DNA of 64,000 bases from an uncultured Clostridia bacterium (GTDB lineage Bacteria > Bacillota > Clostridia > Oscillospirales > Acutalibacteraceae): positions 1 to 64,000 of the forward strand of contig CAJFTS010000044.1 of NCBI GenBank assembly GCA_904420015.1, given 5' to 3'. Positions 1-7,606 of the stretch are shown piece after piece; the stretch's first letter is position 1, and every line of letters starts with the position of its first letter. Made by a program: the position numbers and the translations under genes. Under the pieces are notes generated by a model. The model did not search any database, was not told the DNA's origin, and saw only the letters and a list, made by a program, of their open reading frames with translations.

Positions 1-47
1 CTATTTTAGCAAAAGGAGGATTTCTTGTATCTAAAGTTTTCTATCCT

Positions 48-64
48 CACCAGCATAGCTGGTG
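48..64. other. Short hairpin, possibly end of an IS200-like relic
   Basis: A perfect 7-bp inverted repeat (CACCAGC/GCTGGTG) with a 3-nt loop lies in otherwise featureless sequence at the window edge. Terminal hairpins of this size are typical of IS200/IS605 element ends, but no transposase or second end is visible here, so the assignment is only a suggestion. Confidence 0.25.
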
Positions 65-90
65 GTTATTGTCGCTAAAGCTGCAATAAA

Positions 91-124
91 AAGGGCCGAA
101 AGATTATCCTTCCGGCCTTTTTTT
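91..124 (-). terminator. Rho-independent terminator of the M23 peptidase operon
   Basis: A GGCCG..AAG/CCTT..CGGCC stem with one mismatch and a 5-nt loop is flanked by T-runs on both strands. It sits directly after the stop codon of the minus-strand peptidase gene, so it probably ends that operon; it could also stop plus-strand transcription entering from the left. Confidence 0.75.
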
Positions 125-135
125 CATGCCTGCTT

Positions 136-831
136 CTAACGTTTTTGAAATCGCATTCTATCCTTCTTGGTTGGAATGTAATTTCTTACGGTTATCCATT
201 CTCCATTCCGATATAATTCGATTTCTTCAAAGGCGCACGGCAGTCCATTGGCAGCCGCGATATCGCGGCTGTCCATAAGCTGAAAATGTAAGTGCGGAGA
301 ATAGGAATTGCCGGAATGTCCCACTTTTCCAATTTCTTTTCCTTTTACTACCTCTTGTCCGACGCAAACTTGAACGGAGCCTTTTTGAAGATGACATAAT
401 GCGGCATATACATTTTCCGTATATTTTATAATGATGTAATTCCCCGCGACGCACCGTATATCCTCTTTTTCCGGTTCAAAAAAAAGCGCGTTTTTGTAAG
501 CATTAGCCAGATCGGACAAAAGATTGGTTCGTTCCCGTTCTTGATAGCCGTCCTCTGCCGCTACAACAATCCCATCACAAGGGGAATAGACTTCCTGCCC
601 CCAGCAATAATAGTCGTTTAAAGGAACACCAAATAAAAGGTATCTGGGAAAACGGACTCGATAGGCAGGATAGCCCATTCGGTTCCAGTCTACTTGTATG
701 AAATCGTAGGCATATCTTGTCCCTAATTTGTTTGTACCGTGACTTGGGATCTTGCTCCCTGGCGTATTTGGAGAAAGCCACTCTCCTCTTAACGGAAATT
801 CTACAAGTATTGGCTCATGTGTTTTGTTCAT
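136..831 (-). CDS. M23 family metallopeptidase without signal peptide
   Basis: The 231-residue protein carries the M23 (LytM/peptidase_M23) signature: an H31...D43 pair in HGTNKLGTRYAYD, H147 in the ALCHL segment, and the HLHF motif at 180-183 preceded by GHSGNS. In the family these residues bind zinc and catalyse cleavage of peptide cross-links in peptidoglycan or related peptides. Unusually, the N-terminus has no signal peptide or membrane segment and begins directly with a proline-rich, barrel-like region, so the enzyme may stay cytoplasmic, be exported non-classically, or act on something other than the wall. It is the second gene of a two-gene operon: its ATG overlaps the stop of the upstream gene by 4 nt (ATGA), implying translational coupling. 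Family assignment is firm; substrate is unknown. Confidence 0.85.
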   Translation of the reverse strand: MNKTHEPILVEFPLRGEWLSPNTPGSKIPSHGTNKLGTRYAYDFIQVDWNRMGYPAYRVRFPRYLLFGVPLNDYYCWGQEVYSPCDGIVVAAEDGYQERERTNLLSDLANAYKNALFFEPEKEDIRCVAGNYIIIKYTENVYAALCHLQKGSVQVCVGQEVVKGKEIGKVGHSGNSYSPHLHFQLMDSRDIAAANGLPCAFEEIELYRNGEWITVRNYIPTKKDRMRFQKR

Positions 832-1508
832 TTTCCCGCCTTCTTCTCCTTATTCTGTCCTTTTCCGGTGATTTCCAATAGTCCGCATTCCAGTTTGGTA
901 TAGACATACCCAAGAAACCGAGGGGAACGATTACGGATGTCCTCCTGTGATACTCCCCGCCGCAAGATCAGATCCTGCCGCAGTTCGTCGCATCCACCCT
1001 CTATGCAAAGATATTCCGTCTTTCTCTCCAGCTTTACCACAGCGTCCTGACGGCAGCCGCAGGAAAGAACCTCCTGAATCCGCCGGGCCGAAATCCGATA
1101 AGCCTCCATCTCAAGCCTCAGTTTTTCTGCTGGATAGGCCCTGGCTTGTTCAAAGGAGGTGTCCTCTTGAAAATAGCGCCGAAGAGCGCGGCGGCTGGGA
1201 TTGGGGGGAAGGGGAGGGGGAAAGGAAAGCAGGTGACGGTAGTGATTGAGCATGACATCGGCTTTTAGCATTTCCTCGAAGCGGGCGGATAGGGGATACG
1301 GCTGCGCATGATAGCGTTCCTTTAAATATACAAGAAGGTCTGAAAAGGGACAAAGATGAGCGGTAATCTGCTCAGCTGCATAGGTGAGAAATTCCTCCTG
1401 ATGCATCAACGCCTCATTCGTCGAACAGGCGATCGCAGATGGACCATCTGTTCCACCGATGATTCCAATGGAACAGGCGTTCTCGCAGAAAGTACCCTTG
1501 TCTTTCAT
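828..1508 (-). CDS. Uncharacterised protein with a GIIGGxDGPxAI motif
   Basis: This 226-residue protein is not recognised as a known enzyme. Residues 13-26 (SIGIIGGTDGPSAI) closely match the signature found near the C-terminus of the beta subunits of sodium-translocating decarboxylases (OadB/GcdB family), yet here there are no membrane segments. The middle is rich in Arg, Tyr and Pro with short helical stretches, a CGC pair occurs near residue 150, and the tail is Lys-rich. It starts at an ATG preceded by AAAAGGAGGAG and by a clear promoter, and overlaps the downstream M23 peptidase by 4 nt, so the two products are probably made together. Automated pipelines may label such proteins decarboxylase beta subunits, which would be wrong for a soluble protein of this size. 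Function unknown. Confidence 0.7.
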   Translation of the reverse strand: MKDKGTFCENACSIGIIGGTDGPSAIACSTNEALMHQEEFLTYAAEQITAHLCPFSDLLVYLKERYHAQPYPLSARFEEMLKADVMLNHYRHLLSFPPPLPPNPSRRALRRYFQEDTSFEQARAYPAEKLRLEMEAYRISARRIQEVLSCGCRQDAVVKLERKTEYLCIEGGCDELRQDLILRRGVSQEDIRNRSPRFLGYVYTKLECGLLEITGKGQNKEKKAGK

Positions 1509-1529
1509 TTTACTCTCCTCCTTTTCTAT

Positions 1530-1558
1530 ATTTTACGGAAGATGCGGCCTTAAAACAA
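1530..1558 (-). promoter_or_regulatory. Sigma-A-type promoter for the 1508-136 operon
   Basis: On the minus strand TTGTTT (1553-1558) and TAAAAT (1530-1535) are separated by 17 nt, about 20 nt upstream of the ribosome binding site of the first gene. Confidence 0.6.
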
Positions 1559-1566
1559 GCAAAAGC

Positions 1567-1595
1567 TTTACAAAATCGGTCCGTTCACGTATGAT
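1567..1595 (+). promoter_or_regulatory. Sigma-A-type promoter for the DUF1848 gene
   Basis: TTTACA (1567-1572) and TATGAT (1590-1595) are spaced by 17 nt. The -10 box covers the possible upstream ATG at 1591, which therefore cannot be in the transcript; this supports translation starting at 1618. The promoter is divergent from the one serving the peptidase operon. Confidence 0.65.
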
Positions 1596-1617
1596 GAAGG
1601 ACAAGGAAGGCGATAGC

Positions 1618-2544
1618 ATGATAATCAGTGTAAGCAGGCGCACGGATATTCCGGCTTTTTATTCGGATTGGTTTTTTCAGAGAATGCGAGAGGGATACGT
1701 GATGGTACGAAATCCATGGAAGCGGCATCAGGTCAGCCGGGTTCCGCTCTCTGCGGATGTCGTAGACGGGCTGGTATTCTGGACAAAGAACCCGGCCCCG
1801 ATGCTGGAGCGTCTCAATGAAATAGATGGATATCCCTACTACTTTCAAATTACCCTCAATGCTTATGGAAAAGAGGTTGAGCCTCATGTACCGTCCAAAA
1901 AAGACGTTGTCCTTCCTGCCTTTCAGGCGCTTTCTCGGAAAATCGGGAAAGCGCGGGTGCTCTGGCGGTACGATCCCATCTTTCTTAGCGAGCGATACAC
2001 CATTGCCTATCACTGTACCTATTTTGAGCAGCTGGCGAAGCGGCTGGCCTCTTATACCGAGCTATGTACCGTGAGCTTTTTGGATTATTACCGAGACACG
2101 GAAGAAAATATGCGATCCCTGAGCCTGAGAAGGATATCCGAAGAAGAAAAAAGAGAGCTGATAAAAAGGATGGCAGACATCGCGGCACGGTACGGCCTGC
2201 GGCTGAACACCTGCGCGGAAGAGATCGATTTGAAGGAGTTCGGAGTTTCTCATGCAAGCTGCATCGACAAAAATCGGCTTGAACAGATCGGGGGGTATCC
2301 TCTTGCCATTGCCCGGGATAAACATCAGCGGCCGGCCTGCGGCTGCGCTTTCAGCCTCGACATCGGCATGTACAATACCTGTAAAGGCGGCTGCTTATAC
2401 TGTTATGCGATGGACCCTCTTAAGATACCGCCGTCTCATGTTTGTGCCTCTCCCTTTCTTTGCGGCGGATGGGAAGAGGGGGATGTGATAAAAGATCGGT
2501 CCGTAAGATCTTTTCGGATCGATCAGATGAGTCTATTTGAATGA
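1618..2544 (+). CDS. DUF1848 family protein with C-terminal radical-SAM-like cysteine motif
   Basis: The start ATG at 1618 has AAGGAAGG about 8 nt upstream and lies just after a promoter; longer in-frame starts lie within or upstream of the promoter. The 308-residue product begins with the family's ISVSRRTDIPAFY segment, contains FWTKNP and a (beta/alpha) barrel-like body, and carries near residues 255-262 a CX3CX2C cluster (CKGGCLYC) followed by YA. That spacing is the one used by radical SAM enzymes to bind a 4Fe-4S cluster, but here it is near the C-terminus rather than the N-terminus; further cysteines (CGC) lie about 20 residues before it. DUF1848 proteins are widespread in anaerobes and lack an assigned reaction. 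Monocistronic: promoter before and terminator after. Confidence 0.8.
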   Translation: MIISVSRRTDIPAFYSDWFFQRMREGYVMVRNPWKRHQVSRVPLSADVVDGLVFWTKNPAPMLERLNEIDGYPYYFQITLNAYGKEVEPHVPSKKDVVLPAFQALSRKIGKARVLWRYDPIFLSERYTIAYHCTYFEQLAKRLASYTELCTVSFLDYYRDTEENMRSLSLRRISEEEKRELIKRMADIAARYGLRLNTCAEEIDLKEFGVSHASCIDKNRLEQIGGYPLAIARDKHQRPACGCAFSLDIGMYNTCKGGCLYCYAMDPLKIPPSHVCASPFLCGGWEEGDVIKDRSVRSFRIDQMSLFE

Positions 2545-2545
2545 A

Positions 2546-2574
2546 AAAAGCGAAGCCAATTGGCTTCGCTTTTA
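2546..2574. terminator. Bidirectional terminator between DUF1848 gene and gdhA
   Basis: A perfect 9-bp stem (AGCGAAGCC/GGCTTCGCT) with AATT loop is flanked by A-run and T-run, so it can end the plus-strand DUF1848 transcript and the minus-strand gdhA transcript. Confidence 0.85.
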
Positions 2575-2594
2575 ACTTACAAACTTAGTTTGAA

Positions 2595-4000
<1,406 letters not shown>

Positions 4001-4015
4001 TTTGCCTTTGATTCT

Positions 4016-4044
4016 ATCTTACACGCTTTCTTCCTATTTTTCAA
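4016..4044 (-). promoter_or_regulatory. gdhA: gdhA promoter
   Basis: Minus-strand TTGAAA (4039-4044) and TAAGAT (4016-4021) are spaced by 17 nt. Confidence 0.7.
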
Positions 4045-4085
4045 GAGGGAAATACAAAAAAGAAAAAATTTTCGGCTCCCTGCAG

Positions 4086-4114
4086 TTGTATTCAAGCCGA
4101 AACCTAGGTATAAT
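4086..4114 (+). promoter_or_regulatory. Promoter for the small membrane protein
   Basis: TTGTAT (4086-4091) and a perfect TATAAT (4109-4114) with a 17-nt spacer lie 33 nt before the small open reading frame, divergent from the gdhA promoter. Confidence 0.65.
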
Positions 4115-4146
4115 ATCAGCAAATGGATGAAAAGTGAGGGAAACAC

Positions 4147-4329
4147 ATGCCGGAAGATATGGAACAGGAGAGACAATCGGAAAATTCGATGGAAGAGGTA
4201 GAAAAGCAAGCGGGGATCGGGGCCACCATCGGAAAGGTTTTGTTTGTGGTGGTTATTTTAGCGATCATCGCGGCGGTAGTCATTTTTTCCGACACAATCA
4301 TCAATTGGATAGTTGGTCTATTTTCCTAA
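4147..4329 (+). CDS. Small single-span membrane protein, unknown function
   Basis: The 60-residue product has an acidic, Glu-rich N-terminal half (residues 1-21) and one strongly hydrophobic helix at about 29-48 ending in an amphipathic tail. No domain is recognised. It is very probably real: it has a perfect -10 box, a GAGGG ribosome site about 7 nt before the ATG, and a strong terminator immediately after. It is transcribed alone, divergently from gdhA. Confidence 0.6.
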   Translation: MPEDMEQERQSENSMEEVEKQAGIGATIGKVLFVVVILAIIAAVVIFSDTIINWIVGLFS

Positions 4330-4338
4330 TGAAGCAGC

Positions 4339-4374
4339 AAAGAGCCGGAATGCTTTATTCCGGCTCTTTTTCTT
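4339..4374. terminator. Terminator shared by small membrane gene and recombinase gene
   Basis: A perfect AAAGAGCCGGAAT/ATTCCGGCTCTTT stem with 5-nt loop is followed by Ts on the plus strand. The minus-strand recombinase gene ends inside the right arm, so its last codons (EPE) are encoded by the hairpin. Confidence 0.85.
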
Positions 4375-5365
4375 TCCGCGGCTTTACCTGGGCCAAAGGG
4401 TTGGAGGCAACCGCTTTTTGCAGCTGTTCGTCTACGATATGGGTATAGATTTCCGTGGTCGCAAGGTTTTCATGGCCCAGTATCTCCTTGAGAACCCGAA
4501 TGTCCACATTTCCATGCTGATACATAAGGGTTGCAGCGGTATGACGAAGTTTATGTACCGAGTAGCCCTGACCGTCCAGGCCGATTTTTTTCAGGTTTGC
4601 ATATACCATCGCCTGGACCGTTTTCGGGCTGATTCTGCGTCCACGGCCGCTGAGAAACAAAGCCTCACGGTCGATGATGACTGCGGCTTCCTTCTGCCGC
4701 ACCGCCAGATACCGGTCCAGGGCATCCAGGCAAGCGGCATTCAGGTAAATCGTGCGTTCTTTGTTTCCTTTTCCGACTACACGCATGGTATGATCGGAAC
4801 GGATATCTTTTCCATTTAATGCCACCAGCTCGGACAGACGAAGGCCGCAGTTGAGCAGCAGCGTCAGGATGCAGTAATCCCGTTCTTTATGAATACCGTC
4901 TACATGATTGAGCAGATCCAGCGCCTGTTCAAGCGTGAGGTATTTAGGCAAGGATTTTCGCTTATGCGGCAGATCCAGCTCTCGGACCGGGTTTTCCGGC
5001 AAACGCAAGGAATCCGGCGCTTTGACCGTCAGATACTGAAAGAAGGCTTTGAGACTGGAAACCTTTCGGGCACGGGCAGCCGCCTGGTTATGGCGCTGCA
5101 CGCGGGCATACCGGAAAAACTCATAGGCGTCGGTCAAGGTAACCGACCGGATCAGATTCATATCCACATCGTCCACCGGAATGTCCTCAAAATCCATTCC
5201 ATTCGGTACGAGCCCGCGCTGTACCTTTATAAAACGGAAAAAGGTACGCAGATCCAGAAAGTATTCTTCCACCGTAGACGGCGACTTGTTTTGTGTGGTT
5301 TCCAAATACCCGAGGAAATTCCGGATAGGCACCGACGCCTGCTCATAAATGTTATGGTTTGCCAA
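4355..5365 (-). CDS. xerC: Tyrosine recombinase, XerC/XerD type
   Basis: The 336-residue protein has the N-terminal SAM-like core-binding domain (about 10-115) and the catalytic domain with the complete active site: R176 in CGLRLSEL, K202 in GKGNKER, H271/R274 in HKLRH, H298 in LGHEN and the nucleophile Y307 in TTEIYTH. Xer recombinases resolve chromosome dimers at dif with FtsK. A second Xer-type gene (the xerD synteny copy next to spoIIM) lies at 33461-34351, so this one is the likelier XerC partner, although at 336 residues it is longer than the usual 300 and has an extended acidic loop at 50-70; an independent integrase-like role cannot be excluded. No prophage or integron genes adjoin it. 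Confidence 0.75.
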   Translation of the reverse strand: MANHNIYEQASVPIRNFLGYLETTQNKSPSTVEEYFLDLRTFFRFIKVQRGLVPNGMDFEDIPVDDVDMNLIRSVTLTDAYEFFRYARVQRHNQAAARARKVSSLKAFFQYLTVKAPDSLRLPENPVRELDLPHKRKSLPKYLTLEQALDLLNHVDGIHKERDYCILTLLLNCGLRLSELVALNGKDIRSDHTMRVVGKGNKERTIYLNAACLDALDRYLAVRQKEAAVIIDREALFLSGRGRRISPKTVQAMVYANLKKIGLDGQGYSVHKLRHTAATLMYQHGNVDIRVLKEILGHENLATTEIYTHIVDEQLQKAVASNPLAQVKPRKEKEPE

Positions 5366-5386
5366 GGCTATCCCTCATTTCACTCT

Positions 5387-5440
5387 CACCTATTATACAA
5401 AACATTTATTTTGTATAATAGGTGCAAATTTTTTGCACCT
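5387..5440. repeat. Two overlapping perfect inverted repeats upstream of the recombinase gene
   Basis: A 16-bp perfect inverted repeat (CACCTATTATACAAAA, 5387-5402, with its complement at 5409-5424 and a 6-nt loop) overlaps a second 9-bp one (AGGTGCAAA, 5420-5428, with 5432-5440 and a 3-nt loop). They share the GGTG arm, so the two hairpins are mutually exclusive. TATAAT lies in both arms of the first, one per strand, so the structure overlaps a possible -10 box of the recombinase gene. Confidence 0.7.
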
Positions 5441-5445
5441 CTCTT

Positions 5446-6249
5446 CTATCCCAAAGCGACATCCAACACCATCATAATGAGAAAGCCCAGCATAACTCCA
5501 GCCGTTCCCGAATGGGAGTGTTCTCCCAGGTGCGCTTCCGGGATAAGCTCCTCAACCACCACATAAATCATTGCACCGGCTGCAAATGCCAACAGCCATG
5601 GCATGATTCCAGTGACGGCGCCTACCAGCAAAACGCCAATGATTCCGGCAATCGGCTCCACAATGCCGGACAAGGCGCCATAGACAAAGGACTTTACAGA
5701 AGACAAGCCTTCCTTTTTCAGCGGCAGCGAAATCGCCGCCCCTTCCGGAAAGTTTTGCAGGCCCATCCCCAAAGCAAGCACTGCCGCCGATGTAATGGTG
5801 ACCGAACTATCCAGCCCTTCTTTGGCAGCCAAGCCGCAGGCGAGCCCTACCGCCAAGCCTTCCGGAATGTTGTGGAGTGTGACGGCAAACACCAGCATGG
5901 TCGTACGCTTAAAGGAAGAATGAATTCCTTCCGGCTTATCGTCGCCCGGGTGAAGATGCGGCAGTAAACGGTCTAAGGCCAACAAAAACAAGCCGCCTAG
6001 CATGAAGCCGCCGGCAGCAGGAATCCAACCAATTTGGCCCTGTTCCTCCGCCATTTCCACCGCCGGTATCAGCAGCGACCATATGGATGCTGCGATCATC
6101 ACCCCAGCGGCAAAGCCCAGAAACACCCGTTCCGTCTTTCGGCCGATTCCACCGCGAAACAGGAAAACCGTTGCAGACCCAAAAGCTGTCATCAAAAAGG
6201 TAAATCCGGTACCGGCGGCCGCCAGCGACAACGCGGACCAGTTTTCCAT
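5446..6249 (-). CDS. ZIP family divalent metal transporter
   Basis: The ATG at 6249 is preferred over an in-frame TTG 21 nt upstream because GGAGGTGG lies between them at proper spacing. The 267-residue membrane protein has about eight hydrophobic segments and the two conserved ZIP metal-site motifs: HNIPEG at about 126-131 and NFPEGAAI at about 166-173. A short His-containing loop (LPHLHPGDD) lies between the third and fourth helices. The family (GufA/ZupT-like branch) imports Zn2+, Fe2+ or Mn2+ across the cytoplasmic membrane. Transcribed toward the recombinase gene; a structured intergenic region lies upstream. Metal specificity cannot be read from the sequence. Confidence 0.88.
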   Translation of the reverse strand: MENWSALSLAAAGTGFTFLMTAFGSATVFLFRGGIGRKTERVFLGFAAGVMIAASIWSLLIPAVEMAEEQGQIGWIPAAGGFMLGGLFLLALDRLLPHLHPGDDKPEGIHSSFKRTTMLVFAVTLHNIPEGLAVGLACGLAAKEGLDSSVTITSAAVLALGMGLQNFPEGAAISLPLKKEGLSSVKSFVYGALSGIVEPIAGIIGVLLVGAVTGIMPWLLAFAAGAMIYVVVEELIPEAHLGEHSHSGTAGVMLGFLIMMVLDVALG

Positions 6250-6289
6250 CTTACCACCTCCAAGATACAATTACTATTCTATCATATTT

Positions 6290-6560
6290 TAATATCCTTT
6301 CCTACTCTTTTTCTCTCATACCATAGAAAAAACTGTACTTCTACGAAAAAAGGCTTCTCGCAAAGTGCGGACCAGGGACAAGCGCTCCAGATTTAAGAGA
6401 GGGTTGTCCCTTCCGGGCGGACGGCGAGCGATTTACATTGCTCTAAAAAAGGAACTGGAAACTTCCGCATACCGCGCCGTCGGCCCTGCCTCTCGGGAGA
6501 AAAAACGTTTCCCCCGCCCTCAAACGCTTCTTCGATTATTGCAGTGTCGCTGATCGGGAT
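6290..6560. other. Structured intergenic region, no gene recognised
   Basis: The gap between the ZIP gene and the dehydrogenase terminator holds no convincing open reading frame but many paired segments: AGGGACAA/TTGTCCCT; GGGCGGACGGCG/CGCCGTCGGCCC with one mismatch, enclosing an AGCGAT/ATTGCT hairpin and a GGAA/TTCC hairpin (a three-way junction); and CTC-TCGG-GAG. It may encode a structured RNA or a long leader of the minus-strand ZIP gene. It does not match the SRP, tmRNA, RNase P or TPP signatures that I can recognise. Confidence 0.35.
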
Positions 6561-6586
6561 ATGTCCACATAGGGATATATGACAGA

Positions 6587-6622
6587 AAAAAGAGCAGAGC
6601 GTTTCTACGCTCTGCTCTTTCC
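6587..6622 (-). terminator. Terminator of the thrS-dehydrogenase operon
   Basis: A perfect 11-bp AGAGCAGAGCG/CGCTCTGCTCT stem with 6-nt loop is followed on the minus strand by TTTTTTC, just after the dehydrogenase stop codon. Confidence 0.85.
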
Positions 6623-6627
6623 CTTTG

Positions 6628-7584
6628 TTATCTTATAACATTGTGAACCGGATTTCCCTTTAGGAAGGCCTTGAAATTCTCTACCGCGATCTGCAGCAGA
6701 CGGGCACGGGTCTCATGGGCCGCCCAAGCGATGTGTGGGGTAATGACGCAGTTCTTCGCCGTCAGAAGGGGATTCTCCCGCCCAGGCGGTTCCTTTTGCA
6801 GCACGTCCACCCCTGCCCCCGCCAGATGCCCGCTATTAAGCGCATGGGCCAGATCCGCTTCCTTTACCACCGGGCCTCTGGCGGTATTAATCAGATAGGC
6901 CCCCTCCTTCATCAAGGAAAGGGTTTCCCGGTTGACCATCCCTTCGGTTTCCCCGTTCAGCGGGCAGTGCAGGCAAAGCACGTCCGCCTCTCGAAATACG
7001 GTATCCCGGTCGGCCCAACGCACGCCGGAAAAGGAAAGCTCCTTTTTTCGGGGCGAATAGGCAATCACCTGCATCCCCATGGCAAGGGCAACCCTTGCTG
7101 TCTGCTGGCCGGTCTGCCCCATTCCGATAATCCCCATCGTCTTTCCGGTCAACTCGGTCAGCGGAGAGAGCCAGAAGCAAAAATCCGGCGAATCACACCA
7201 AGCCCCAGCCCGTACCGCGTCGCTGTGCCGGGCAACTTGGTTGGTCAGCTGCAACAGAAGAGCGAACACCATTTGGGTCACCGCATAAGTGCTGTAGGCG
7301 GGAATATTGGTGACCACCAGGCCCCGCTCCTTTGCCGCCTGCAAATCCACCACATTGAAGCCGGTAGAAAAGAGGCCGATATATTGAAGCTTCGGCAGGG
7401 CGTACAGAACCTCCCGGGACAGGATGCTTTTGTTGACAAAGATGGCCTGGGCATCCTTTGCCCGTCCCACAATCTCATCGGGAGCCGTGCGGTCGTAAAC
7501 CGTCAAGTCACCCAATGCGGCCAGGCCCTCCCAGTCTAGGTCTCCCGTATTCAGCGGCATTCCTTCCAAAACTACCAGCTTCAT
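6628..7584 (-). CDS. D-isomer-specific 2-hydroxyacid dehydrogenase
   Basis: The ATG at 7584 is chosen because AGGAGGG lies 7 nt upstream and the extra upstream residues do not resemble the family. The 318-residue product has the Rossmann turn GMGQTG (154-159) and the catalytic triad of the family: Arg in NTARGPVV (about 236), Glu in DVLQKEPP (about 265) and His in TPHIAWAA (about 284). Such enzymes interconvert 2-keto acids and D-2-hydroxy acids with NAD(P)H; overall appearance (SPLTELTGKT, ending with VHNVI) is nearest to glycerate/hydroxypyruvate reductases. It lies 22 nt after thrS, so it is probably co-transcribed and thus under threonine T-box control. A link to serine/glycine or threonine metabolism is inference. 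Confidence 0.85.
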   Translation of the reverse strand: MKLVVLEGMPLNTGDLDWEGLAALGDLTVYDRTAPDEIVGRAKDAQAIFVNKSILSREVLYALPKLQYIGLFSTGFNVVDLQAAKERGLVVTNIPAYSTYAVTQMVFALLLQLTNQVARHSDAVRAGAWCDSPDFCFWLSPLTELTGKTMGIIGMGQTGQQTARVALAMGMQVIAYSPRKKELSFSGVRWADRDTVFREADVLCLHCPLNGETEGMVNRETLSLMKEGAYLINTARGPVVKEADLAHALNSGHLAGAGVDVLQKEPPGRENPLLTAKNCVITPHIAWAAHETRARLLQIAVENFKAFLKGNPVHNVIR

Positions 7585-7606
7585 GCCAGCCCTCCTATCG
7601 TTATCC

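Noticed and set aside
828..1508. Annotation as sodium-translocating decarboxylase beta subunit
   Set aside because: Only one short motif matches; the protein lacks the membrane helices and length of that subunit.
1459..1617. Longer N-terminus for the DUF1848 gene
   Set aside because: The extra codons cover the promoter boxes, so they cannot be translated from the main transcript; the family begins at the 1618 ATG.
4355..5365. Integrase of an integrated element
   Set aside because: No attachment-site duplication, excisionase or cargo genes adjoin the recombinase; flanking genes are metabolic.
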